Source: an uncultured Crocinitomix sp. (GTDB lineage: Bacteria > Bacteroidota > Bacteroidia > Flavobacteriales_D > Crocinitomicaceae). From it: a DNA stretch of 40,317 bases. A program made the position numbers and the translations under genes. This document shows, piece by piece, positions 25,153-32,749 of this stretch (its first letter is position 1; every line of letters begins with the position of its first letter). The notes below the pieces were generated by a model that ran no database searches, was not told where the DNA came from, and saw nothing but the letters and a program-made list of their open reading frames with translations. The stretch covers positions 1 to 40,317 of the forward strand of contig CAKZPK010000452.1 of the NCBI GenBank assembly GCA_937139035.1. The letters run 5' to 3'.

Positions 25153-26019
25153 ATGAAACAGTTCAACCTATCACTGCTCTTTATTCTATCTATTTTTTTA
25201 TTCTCATGTGATGGGGATAAGAATTTTATAACCGATTTGTTTGAAGCAGACGAATTTGATAATTTATATACATTAATATACGTTGACCTTTCAACTAGCC
25301 AAGACAGCACCAGTGTGTGCAATACGGCTGAAAAAATTAAAACAATTTATCAGCATCAACCCAACGATAACAATACACGTTTTATAATTCGTGTTATTGA
25401 CAAAGACCATAGCGTTCTGCCCTTGCTAGATGTAGAACAAGAAGGTTCAGTTGATAACCGTGATGATATTATTACTAGGCGATCCAAATTTAGGGATTCG
25501 TGTTCAAAAATAATTGAACATGAAATTTATTCCTATTATAAAAATAAAGCCCCGTATAAAAAAAGCAGTAAAGAAAGTTGTATTTGTAGCTCTTTAGAAA
25601 ACGCACATGTATCGCTTGCTTCAATCGACACGTCAAAATCTACCATTCAATTGATTGTTTTTTCTGATATGTTTGAAGAATGCGGAGAGGAAAGCTCTTA
25701 TCTGGATCATGAATTTTATTTATGTAAGAAGAATGGCTATAAAAAAACGTTTGAAGAGTTAAGAGCTGATGTAATTCAGAACTATGAACCAGAATATCCA
25801 ATTAGTCAATACGTTAAACCTAAAAATTTATATTTCATACTAACAGAAAGCGATTATTATAATGAGGATCCCTCTAGATGTTTAAATCCAAAACAAGTAG
25901 AAAAAATATGGGATGAACTTTTTAAAAAATTCGGTTATTCTGATGATGATATTCGAACCCCTGAAGGAATAATATATTCCACCGATATACCTGAACGCTT
26001 AATCAACCACGAAAAATGA
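25153..26019 (+). CDS. Lipoprotein with vWA-like MIDAS motif
   Basis: 288 residues. The lipoprotein signal peptide ends in FLFSC, with Cys19 as the likely lipidated residue. The mature domain starts with a hydrophobic strand and a DxSxS motif (LIYVDLSTS, Asp45-Ser47-Ser49), and later has a strand LIVFSDMFEE, as in von Willebrand A domains that bind a metal through the MIDAS. Several Cys (CICSS, EECGEE, FYLCKK) could form disulfides outside the cytoplasm. The ATGA overlap with the TIR gene shows tight coupling. vWA identification rests on these motifs only and needs a profile or fold comparison; other Rossmann-like folds are possible. Confidence 0.7.
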   Translation: MKQFNLSLLFILSIFLFSCDGDKNFITDLFEADEFDNLYTLIYVDLSTSQDSTSVCNTAEKIKTIYQHQPNDNNTRFIIRVIDKDHSVLPLLDVEQEGSVDNRDDIITRRSKFRDSCSKIIEHEIYSYYKNKAPYKKSSKESCICSSLENAHVSLASIDTSKSTIQLIVFSDMFEECGEESSYLDHEFYLCKKNGYKKTFEELRADVIQNYEPEYPISQYVKPKNLYFILTESDYYNEDPSRCLNPKQVEKIWDELFKKFGYSDDDIRTPEGIIYSTDIPERLINHEK

Positions 26020-26513
26020 TTAAAAGACAATTTATAAAATATGATATTATTTTATCATTCACGGAACAAGATTGTGAAATAGCCTTTCAAATGAAGAAAG
26101 CGTTAAAGCGAAAAGGTCTTTCTGTATATTATTACAAAGAAAAGAATCAATTGGCGCAGGATTTGAAAGATCTTACACCATACTTATATGGAAATCGTGC
26201 AAATTATGGTTTAGTTATTCTTTCAAATGCCTACCGACAAAATGAATGGCCACAACGAGAATGGGAGGCTATGAGAGCGGCAAAAGATAACGGTATTCTA
26301 AAAGGGATTTTTATTGTCCGGATTCAAAAAACCAGTTTGCCAGGACTGTCTCAATCTGTAATTCAGGCTAAATGGAAAAACAATCCCAAGGAAATTGCAA
26401 ACCAAATTAAAGCCCAAATGCCTTTTTCAGGAACCCGTACTTTAAAGATAATTGGATGGTTATTTCTTTTCAGTCTAATTGGTTTACTAATTTATAGGAT
26501 CAATCGATTCTAA
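26016..26513 (+). CDS. Membrane-anchored TIR-domain protein
   Basis: 165 residues. A TIR-like domain covers about 6-125: YDIILSFTEQD as the first strand with box-1-like Ser, a second helix/strand (KRKGLSVYYY), then LVILSNAYRQNEWPQREWEAM. In the last, the Trp78-x3-Glu82 spacing matches the catalytic glutamate region of NAD-consuming TIR domains. A membrane helix (about 143-162) ends the protein. In bacteria TIR proteins commonly act as NADase effectors or make signalling nucleotides in antiphage systems. Last gene of the four-gene operon. It could be a SEFIR-type relative; no second effector domain is present. Confidence 0.75.
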   Translation: MIKRQFIKYDIILSFTEQDCEIAFQMKKALKRKGLSVYYYKEKNQLAQDLKDLTPYLYGNRANYGLVILSNAYRQNEWPQREWEAMRAAKDNGILKGIFIVRIQKTSLPGLSQSVIQAKWKNNPKEIANQIKAQMPFSGTRTLKIIGWLFLFSLIGLLIYRINRF

Positions 26514-26526
26514 CAAATCCAGTTCA

Positions 26527-27270
26527 TCATAATTTCTTTGAGCGAGCAATAATTGAGTCCATATCTATTTTAATTTTCTCAAAATAACACTTTTGAGCGC
26601 CTGTTTTTTCAAATTCTAACGCAATCGCTTTGATGTTTTTGTGCCCAACAAAAAGAGGTGTCATAACTACATTTTTATCAAAGCAATACGCCTTATAAGG
26701 AGCAACAAAATTATACGATCGTAAATTTAAATTGGTGATGTCTTCACTGGTCATTGACTTTAATAAGTCCAATCTTTGATTTGTCATGAATTGACCTTTA
26801 AAAGAACTTCCATTATTATTTTCAGGTATAGAAATTAGGATCGTGGTAAATTTGGTCTTATCAAGAAAACGGTCTTCTATGAACTCACTATATCTTGTCA
26901 ACCAGGGGTCTATATCATCTACAAGGATTGTTATACTCTGAGCTGTTTTAATTAACCTTGTACAATCATAATCATCAATTGATTCATAAACCTGATGCAA
27001 GCCCAATTTAGAGGCGATATCAATTGCAGATATAGCTGTTAAAATTTCATTCGTATGCGATTGATGCAACTCTTCAAATTCCTTTCTTAAAAGGTAATGG
27101 TTCACAGCTGTCCATAAAGCCGAAACAATCAAAATTGTTGAAATCGAATTTAAAAATGTTCGCCAAAATTCATCTGTAACATTTGAAATTGAAAACACGA
27201 GAAAAAGTAATCCAGTTGTTAATAATGAAGAAGCAAATATGAGCATCTTTAATTTTATCTTGAACCTCAA
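26527..27270 (-). CDS. Two-TM protein with soluble C-terminal domain, unknown
   Basis: 247 residues. Two membrane helices near the N terminus (about 9-29 and 38-58) are followed by a cytoplasmic domain. That domain has alternating strands (SITILVDDIDPWL, FTTILISIPENN, AYCFDKNVVMTPLFVG, IKAIALEFE), an arrangement reminiscent of phospholipase D-like folds found behind membrane helices, but without the HKD catalytic motif. It is the last gene on the minus strand behind the caspase gene (49-bp gap) and meets the TIR gene tail-to-tail with only 13 bp between stop codons. It may belong to the caspase operon or be a passenger. Confidence 0.65.
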   Translation of the reverse strand: MRFKIKLKMLIFASSLLTTGLLFLVFSISNVTDEFWRTFLNSISTILIVSALWTAVNHYLLRKEFEELHQSHTNEILTAISAIDIASKLGLHQVYESIDDYDCTRLIKTAQSITILVDDIDPWLTRYSEFIEDRFLDKTKFTTILISIPENNNGSSFKGQFMTNQRLDLLKSMTSEDITNLNLRSYNFVAPYKAYCFDKNVVMTPLFVGHKNIKAIALEFEKTGAQKCYFEKIKIDMDSIIARSKKL

Positions 27271-27319
27271 ACCTGTTAATTTTTATTTTTTAAAATTGAG
27301 TAGGGAATAGTTTCTGTAC

Positions 27320-28312
27320 TCAATAGATTAATGCTTTATTGTGTAATAATTCCCAATATTGTTTGCCAACCAATGTCAATTTGCATGATTTCGAGTGTAT
27401 TGCTGCATAATACATGTACTTTTCTCCAACTGGTTGTACAAGGCCGTTATTAGCCAGCTTTTGTAAATCAGCAAAAACTGCAGCTTTTTCTTTTTGCGCA
27501 GTTTTCTCTGTCGGTTCAAACTCCGGACCAAGTGGAAACACATAGTCTTGATTAGGGAAATAATTGGTTATTTTTTGGAGCAATTCAAATTTAACTTTAG
27601 GTTCCGCTTTTCTCAAAACAACTAAATTCTTAGTATTCATTTTCAAAGTGGGCCTTTGCTCCCATGGCCCCAACATTCGTTCGGCGTGCTGGTAAAGATT
27701 TGTAACCTTAACATTTCCTGTGAGATCTGAACTTCCACCCTTTAAAGCATTGCCTATTAAATTGGTAAAAACAGCCCCATTTGAAGTGTCCCAAGAATCC
27801 TGCTTTGCAGTGCTCGCTGTTAAAACACTTATACCTTCTTGAATATTAGACAAATGACTTTTAGCTATTGTAATTTTTCCAAAATGACCACTGCGACAAC
27901 AATCCAAAATTATAATAATTTCTTTATTTACTGATTTGTTTGCATAAGTGATAATATCATTAAATGAGACTCCTTCTTCATACGTTTTAGCGTCCTGTGT
28001 CACCAAATAACCACCTAAACTGGATTCAAAACCATGGCCTGAAAAATAGAATAAAACTACATCAGCTTTAGGGTCATTGAAAAGCATTTTTATTTCTCGT
28101 TTAAGTAAGGTTCTCGTAATTTTATTCCCGAATTCAACAGGGTTAGACTTTAAGGATTTACATTCAAAATTTGCCTTATTATGTCCCTTCCTTTCTCCAT
28201 AATTGAAACTGAGTAGTTCTGTCATCATCTCAACGTCTTTTATGCAGCCATTCAAATTCGAATCATTATTATCATAATGGTTAATACCTACCAAAAGTGC
28301 TTTTTTAATCAT
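27320..28312 (-). CDS. Caspase-family (C14) peptidase with C-terminal winged-helix-like domain
   Basis: 330 residues. The N-terminal caspase-like fold starts KKALLVGINHYD. The catalytic dyad is intact: His93 in YFSGHGFE and Cys139 in LDCCRSG. Other family marks include GGYLVTQD and VLTASTAKQ. The substrate cannot be read from sequence; the presence of NDPKADV before the His strand is typical of bacterial orthocaspase-like proteins. Residues about 235-330 form a separate alpha/beta domain (KEKAAVFADLQKLANNGLVQPVG...KLTLVGKQYWELL) that looks like a winged helix and is shared with the upstream pseudocaspase. It follows that paralogue by 10 bp. Likely role: a protease switched on by the other operon products. 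Confidence 0.85.
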   Translation of the reverse strand: MIKKALLVGINHYDNNDSNLNGCIKDVEMMTELLSFNYGERKGHNKANFECKSLKSNPVEFGNKITRTLLKREIKMLFNDPKADVVLFYFSGHGFESSLGGYLVTQDAKTYEEGVSFNDIITYANKSVNKEIIIILDCCRSGHFGKITIAKSHLSNIQEGISVLTASTAKQDSWDTSNGAVFTNLIGNALKGGSSDLTGNVKVTNLYQHAERMLGPWEQRPTLKMNTKNLVVLRKAEPKVKFELLQKITNYFPNQDYVFPLGPEFEPTEKTAQKEKAAVFADLQKLANNGLVQPVGEKYMYYAAIHSKSCKLTLVGKQYWELLHNKALIY

Positions 28313-28322
28313 GGTGTTTTTT

Positions 28323-29303
28323 TTAAATCCTGTTTTTCTTAAACAATTCCCAATATTGTTTTCCTCTTTCCGTTAACTTACAATAAGTTGAATTGACACC
28401 TGCATAATACATGTGCATTTCGTTCACCGGCTCAACCAATCCGTTTTTCGCCATTTTTTGAAGCTCATTATACACTTTTTGCTTTTCAACTATTTCAAGA
28501 CCTTGTGAAGGAACGTGTTCAGGATCCAATGGAAATCGATAATTAGGTCCGTGAAAATGAACGATCATCTTTTTTAAAATTCCGTACGGTACTTGTGGAA
28601 TTATTTTTCTTAAAGCCGAAAGACGTGTTGAATTGGTTTTAAACATTGTTTCCTGACCCAACGGTGTAAGTATCCGTTCTGCTTGCTCGTATAAGTCTGT
28701 TATTCTAATATGACCAAAGATGTCAGTATGGCCTCCTTTTAGCGTACTCTGAATTGATTTAGAAAAACAACTCTCTTCCATATTAGTTTCGTTTGTTTTT
28801 AAAACCGTGCAAGATGTTAATATACTTACTCCCTTACGCAATAATGCGGCTTCAGTAAAGCCTATATTAAACTTATCTTGTGGTTTAATATAGAAAAAGT
28901 CCAGTATGATAATGATTTCTTTAATGTTTGAATTATTCGCATAAATCATGACGTCATTAAATGCTACACCTTCATCATGTTCTTCAGAATCCTGCGTAGC
29001 CAAATATCCTCCTAAACTGTTTTCAAAACCATAACCCGAATAGTATAACAAAGCTATATCTGATTCCTCATCTTCAAAAAGATTTTTAATATTTTCTTTC
29101 AATATGCGTCTTGTAATTTTTTTTTCTTTTTGAGTGGATGACACTAATAGCTTACAATTAAAATTAGGTTCACTAACAGCATCATTTCCGTCATAATTTC
29201 TTGCGAATAAAGTCGCAATGTTTTTACTAGATTTAACAGATCCATCCAAATTTTGAAGTGCATTGTCATAATGATCAATACCCACAATTAGTGCTTTTTT
29301 CAT
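28323..29303 (-). CDS. Pseudocaspase, catalytically dead paralogue of the next gene
   Basis: 326 residues, aligning end to end with the downstream caspase (KKALIVGIDHYDNALQNLDGSVK; GGYLATQDSEEHDEGVAFNDV; same C-terminal winged-helix-like domain ending LTERGKQYWELF). Both catalytic positions are changed: the motif reads YYSGYGFE (Tyr91 for His) and LDFFYIK (Phe137 for Cys, CxSG lost). The reading frame is otherwise intact and conserved, so this is a maintained protein, not a decaying gene. By analogy with cFLIP-type pseudocaspases it may dimerise with the active paralogue to inhibit or activate it. Gap of 23 bp to the preceding gene. Confidence 0.82.
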   Translation of the reverse strand: MKKALIVGIDHYDNALQNLDGSVKSSKNIATLFARNYDGNDAVSEPNFNCKLLVSSTQKEKKITRRILKENIKNLFEDEESDIALLYYSGYGFENSLGGYLATQDSEEHDEGVAFNDVMIYANNSNIKEIIIILDFFYIKPQDKFNIGFTEAALLRKGVSILTSCTVLKTNETNMEESCFSKSIQSTLKGGHTDIFGHIRITDLYEQAERILTPLGQETMFKTNSTRLSALRKIIPQVPYGILKKMIVHFHGPNYRFPLDPEHVPSQGLEIVEKQKVYNELQKMAKNGLVEPVNEMHMYYAGVNSTYCKLTERGKQYWELFKKNRI

Positions 29304-29326
29304 ATCCTCGTTTATTATAATATTAC

Positions 29327-29587
29327 TTATTCACGTAGTTCAATTGGACATGAGGAACCAGTCCATTTTCTACCGTCATTTTTAGCTTCAAAAACGTCAC
29401 TCATATATTCGAGTAAAATAAACCCTTGACAGTCGTCATTTCCTCTAAACGCTCTTTTTCCCTTTTCTTCTATACGTTTTGTCTGTTCAAAATTTATTTT
29501 TTCTTGAAAATGATTACAAAATAGTCCTTCTCCCTTTCTGAACTCTTCAAACGCACAATGACAGCAGTCAATTTTAAATTTTTCCAT
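29327..29587 (-). CDS. Small Cys/His-rich protein, probable zinc binder
   Basis: 86 residues starting KIDCCHCAFEEFRKGEGLFCNHFQE, with further Cys at NDDCQG and SSCPIE. The clustered CC-H-C...C-H pattern suggests a metal-binding fold or iron-sulfur site. It sits 2 bp after the TIR gene, so it is translated with it and may be a partner or inhibitor. No known family is recognised. Confidence 0.7.
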   Translation of the reverse strand: MEKFKIDCCHCAFEEFRKGEGLFCNHFQEKINFEQTKRIEEKGKRAFRGNDDCQGFILLEYMSDVFEAKNDGRKWTGSSCPIELRE

Positions 29588-29589
29588 TT

Positions 29590-30567
29590 TTAGGTTGTAA
29601 ATTTTCCAACAAAAAGCGCTTGGTCATTCGTAAAACCATCAAACACAAAATATTCTCGACCAGGTTGAATGTAGGGTTGATTATTTGGGCCAGCATAAAA
29701 AGCAGCAAACCCATACATTACGTCTTTGTACTCATACTCCCCGATTCGCTTGGACGATTTTGCATTTCTAGGTTCGTCACCTTTTTCTATTATAAAAAGA
29801 CGTTTATCAACATATCTTTTATGAACCAAAATTCCATTGGGCGGATAGTAAATAATCATTTCATTTTTTAGTCGATCTGATTTAGCCGATTTTTTAGGAT
29901 CAAATAGTATTTCTTTGTATAGTGCCTCAGGTTGAAACCGTTTTCCAATTTTCTCCGAATTCATATCAATTTGCTTGACAATGTTTAGTGCAAAAGTTTC
30001 ATACCTGTTCCATTTTCGCGTCCCATTCTCATTCTTATCTCTTTGAATCCAAGTTACAATAAGCTCCTTTTTTAAACGTTCAATTGTTTCAATGACCTCT
30101 TGGCGTTCAATTGAATATTCCAACTCAGGAAATTTTACTATACCTAGCCTTTGTAGTAATTTCTCAAACCAAAGGCCATGGTAAAAATCATCTACTTTTG
30201 CTACATGAAACCTTCTAAGAACATCCATTTTTTTTGCTTCGCTGTCAATTAATAATGGAATGATAATTTTCGGTGGATCGAATGAAGGATCAGCTGCACA
30301 TTTAATAGCTAACTTTACTTCATCATGAAAAACACCTTTTCGTTGAGAAGCGAATTTTGAGATCAAAATAATGATTGCATCCGCCGCCATCATACTTAAA
30401 GGTATCTTCTTCCCCCACAATTCGCCAGGTAGGTTTTCTTCATAATATACCCAAGCATCAATTTTATTTCTCCTAAGTTTTTGCTCTAGTTTTTCAACAA
30501 AATCACGATTTTCGTTTTGAAAACTGATGAACACTTTTTTCTTATATTTTTCTTGATGACTACTCAT
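29590..30567 (-). CDS. TIR-domain protein with unknown C-terminal domain
   Basis: 325 residues. The N-terminal TIR domain (about 10-145) is clear: KVFISFQNENRDFVEKLEQKL, an AWVYYEENLPGELWGKKI loop, ADAIIILISKFASQRKGVFHDEVKLA with Glu83 in the position of the NADase glutamate, and IIIPLLID as a late strand. A helical linker (about 150-185) leads to a C-terminal region (about 185-325) of mixed alpha/beta type (YYPPNGILVHKRYVDKRLFIIEKG...YGFAAFYAGPNN) that I do not recognise and that may sense or bind the trigger. Neighbours are the amphipathic 76-residue protein (44-bp gap) and the Cys-rich protein (2-bp gap). Confidence 0.82.
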   Translation of the reverse strand: MSSHQEKYKKKVFISFQNENRDFVEKLEQKLRRNKIDAWVYYEENLPGELWGKKIPLSMMAADAIIILISKFASQRKGVFHDEVKLAIKCAADPSFDPPKIIIPLLIDSEAKKMDVLRRFHVAKVDDFYHGLWFEKLLQRLGIVKFPELEYSIERQEVIETIERLKKELIVTWIQRDKNENGTRKWNRYETFALNIVKQIDMNSEKIGKRFQPEALYKEILFDPKKSAKSDRLKNEMIIYYPPNGILVHKRYVDKRLFIIEKGDEPRNAKSSKRIGEYEYKDVMYGFAAFYAGPNNQPYIQPGREYFVFDGFTNDQALFVGKFTT

Positions 30568-30611
30568 TTTATTAAATTATCAATTCCACTAAGAGGAGAG
30601 GCTGGTTAGTT

Positions 30612-30842
30612 CTAACCAAACAAACCTCTCCACAATCCTGATATTAAATCTCCAACAACTCGGAATGGAAAAGAGATTGCATATCCCAAATTCTCTGCGA
30701 TTGAACTCACTTTATTTCTTATCCAATTAGCAAATGATTGTTTACTTCTTGTAACTCTGCCTTGTTGGGCATCTGACATTCGAGAAAATTCACGTTTCGT
30801 TCGCTCGAAAACATCATCTAATTCGTATTGATCCATTGACAT
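30612..30842 (-). CDS. Small protein with amphipathic/hydrophobic C-terminal helix
   Basis: 76 residues. The N-terminal 45 are charged and helical (QYELDDVFERTKREFSRM...RSKQSFANWIRNKV). The last 30 are rich in Gly, Ile, Leu, Phe and Trp with spaced Arg/Asp (GYAISFPFRVVGDLISGLWRGLFG), a likely membrane-associating helix. The start codon is 1 bp after the GTPase stop, so both are co-translated. It could be a membrane-active effector, an anchor for the GTPase, or a regulatory peptide. No family match is recognised. An internal ATG (MDQ) two codons later is an alternative start. Confidence 0.7.
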   Translation of the reverse strand: MSMDQYELDDVFERTKREFSRMSDAQQGRVTRSKQSFANWIRNKVSSIAENLGYAISFPFRVVGDLISGLWRGLFG

Positions 30843-30843
30843 A

Positions 30844-31635
30844 TTATTGTTGTTTTAATTTTTTTAAAAATTCGGGATCCATTAATTCGGTATAATCTGC
30901 AATTGATGCTTTCGTATTTAAAGCCCAACCTCTTTGATGTGCACAAGAATCTATCATTGCATTGAATAACTCAACCAACCTAAATCTTTTCATAGCAGAA
31001 TAAAAAACAATTTTATCAGGCTTAATGACCCGTGACATTACGGCCGTAATATCTTTGATACGCTCTTCCAAATTTGCCTCCTGTTTTTTAGATGGGATAT
31101 TTGCAAAATCTATCCAATCCCTTGGCTCCATTAAGTCAACTTGATTCACACCAAAGATCATTCGATCAGTTACTTCCTTACCCAGTTCATCCTCTAACCG
31201 TTTAATAATCATCTGATCATAAGCCATTGCTCGGTGCCTCGCTTCAATAACCCAAAGGGCTATATCTACTTTAGGTAAGATATTCTTATAATAACCAATG
31301 TAGGTTTCGTCGATCACAATATCTTCACCAACACCGGGCATGTCGTATACAATTATATCCCCAGACTTTCCTGAAATCAACATTTCTTGTGGTTCAGCAG
31401 TGCAGGCTTTATTGTCGCTAACAGCTAAATTTGTACCGAACAAAGCATTTATAGTGGAAGATTTACCTACGCCGGTTTTACCAATTATTGCAATTTTAGG
31501 GGGTTCTGCAAGTGTGGTATCAATTTCTCCAGACAACTCATTTTGTAATTTCGCTTTGTCCTCTGGTTTCATTTCGACTTTTGAAAGCAATTCTGAAACT
31601 GCTGTAAAAAATCCCTTTTTTTCTATTTTACTCAT
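30844..31635 (-). CDS. GTPase of the Era/YfjP-like (HSR1) group
   Basis: 263 residues from the ATG at 31635 (MSKIEKKGFF). An in-frame GTG at 31656 lies only 4 bp from a -7 box and would be at or before the transcript start, so the ATG is preferred. Motifs: P-loop GKTGVGKSS (52-60), Thr79 as switch I, DMPG (98-101), NQVD (164-167) and SAM (213-215). The early helix and the positions of the motifs resemble standalone YfjP/YeeP-type GTPases found in mobile regions. It is the first gene of the operon that ends with the two caspases, so it may be the NTP-dependent trigger or timer. Confidence 0.85.
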   Translation of the reverse strand: MSKIEKKGFFTAVSELLSKVEMKPEDKAKLQNELSGEIDTTLAEPPKIAIIGKTGVGKSSTINALFGTNLAVSDNKACTAEPQEMLISGKSGDIIVYDMPGVGEDIVIDETYIGYYKNILPKVDIALWVIEARHRAMAYDQMIIKRLEDELGKEVTDRMIFGVNQVDLMEPRDWIDFANIPSKKQEANLEERIKDITAVMSRVIKPDKIVFYSAMKRFRLVELFNAMIDSCAHQRGWALNTKASIADYTELMDPEFLKKLKQQ

Positions 31636-31660
31636 AGTTTTGCGTTTATATTTCACGATT

Positions 31661-31668
31661 CAAAACTA
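31661..31668 (-). promoter_or_regulatory. Candidate -7 box of the GTPase-caspase operon
   Basis: TAGTTTTG on the minus strand fits TAnnTTTG, 26 bp upstream of the preferred GTPase ATG. The -33 box is not distinct. Confidence 0.5.
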
Positions 31669-31750
31669 GCGTAAACTGAAACTGTAAAAAACACTATAAA
31701 TATTGATTTTCATCTACTTAGATTTAAGTAGATTGCAATTTATCATGAAA

Positions 31751-31773
31751 AAAGGGTGCCTTGAACACCCTTT
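31751..31773 (-). terminator. Intrinsic terminator after the zinc-ribbon mini-gene
   Basis: AAAGGGTG-CCTTGAA-CACCCTTT: an 8-bp stem with an A-run (T-run on the minus strand) after it. It separates the mini-gene from the GTPase operon. Confidence 0.8.
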
Positions 31774-31826
31774 AAGCAAGAAGTTTTGAAACCTCTCGTT
31801 CCCATAATTAATAAAATTATTTTGAA

Positions 31827-31964
31827 TTATTCAAACGTTTTTTGCTTATGATTACACCCAGATTTTGGACAGGCATAAACAACAATTGAACCTGCTGGTT
31901 CTTTCTTTTCTGACACCACGTTCATTGGTGTATTACAATTCGGACATCTTTTTCCTTGAGCCAT
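31827..31964 (-). CDS. 45-residue zinc-ribbon protein
   Basis: A short frame that reads MAQGKRCPNCNTPMN, then an acidic/basic linker, then IVVYACPKSGCNHKQKTFE. Two metal-binding knuckles (CPNC and CPKSGC plus His) make a classic zinc ribbon. Start and stop are clean and a strong terminator follows, so it is probably real. Very short zinc ribbons are common in Bacteroidota but have no fixed function; it may bind RNA or DNA or act as a partner subunit. Confidence 0.72.
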   Translation of the reverse strand: MAQGKRCPNCNTPMNVVSEKKEPAGSIVVYACPKSGCNHKQKTFE

Positions 31965-32113
31965 ACTATTTTAGTTTTAAATGATGATTAATGAGATCCA
32001 AATTTCGAGATAAAAGATAAAATGGTATATCCCCATTTTAAATGAAATTATCTACATAGAAAGAGGGAGTACATATCTTATATTCTATTTAAAATAAAGC
32101 GTATGGGTTACCA

Positions 32114-32749
32114 CTAATCAATCAGCCCTTCCCTGAGAGCATAAGTACCTAAACCCAATGAACTTTTAACTCCTAGTTTTTCAATTAAATTTCTACGGTG
32201 CGTATTTACCGTCGATTCTGCAATTGACAACTTATTTGAAATCTCAGAAGAAGTCATTTCAGAAGCAATAAGCTTGAGCACCTCAACCTCCCGCTTGGTT
32301 AATTTAATTTTTTCCTTTTTCGGTGCTTTAGATTCCTTATGTTGTTGCAACATTTTTTCCTGAATTCGGTCTCCAAAATAAGGGCTCCCCTTGTGTATTC
32401 TACGAATAGCAGTAACTAACTCTTCTTGCCCTTTATTCTTAAGAATATATCCGCGACAACCCGCTTCAAAAGCCTCATCTATAAACTCATCTTCATCATA
32501 CATGGATAAGATAAGAACCTTTGTTTCAGGTGAGCTTACCTGTATCATTTTTGTAGTCGTAATGCCATTTATAATTGGCATATTGATATCTAACACAGCT
32601 ACATCAACTGGATTGTGTTCAATATATCGAACAGCCTCTTCTCCATTTTTCGCAGTTGCCACAACCTCAATATCTTCTTCTTCCTTTAAAATGGAACAAA
32701 TTCCATCAAGCATAATCTCATGGTCATCTGCCAATAGTACTTTTATCAT
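32114..32749 (-). CDS. NarL/LuxR-type response regulator
   Basis: 211 residues. The receiver domain has Asp8/Asp9, phosphoacceptor Asp54 (VAVLDINMP), the switch Ser in ILSMYD and Lys in YILKNKG. The C-terminal LuxR-type helix-turn-helix (about 147-205) reads LTKREVEVLKLIASEMTSSEISNKL followed by ESTVNTHRRNL. The start overlaps the kinase stop by 4 bp (ATGA), so the two are cognate. No target operator is visible. Confidence 0.93.
   Translation of the reverse strand: MIKVLLADDHEIMLDGICSILKEEEDIEVVATAKNGEEAVRYIEHNPVDVAVLDINMPIINGITTTKMIQVSSPETKVLILSMYDEDEFIDEAFEAGCRGYILKNKGQEELVTAIRRIHKGSPYFGDRIQEKMLQQHKESKAPKKEKIKLTKREVEVLKLIASEMTSSEISNKLSIAESTVNTHRRNLIEKLGVKSSLGLGTYALREGLID

Noticed and set aside
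28323..29303. Calling the dead caspase a pseudogene
   Set aside because: The frame is full length, packed in the operon and conserved outside the active site; substitutions are specific to catalytic positions.
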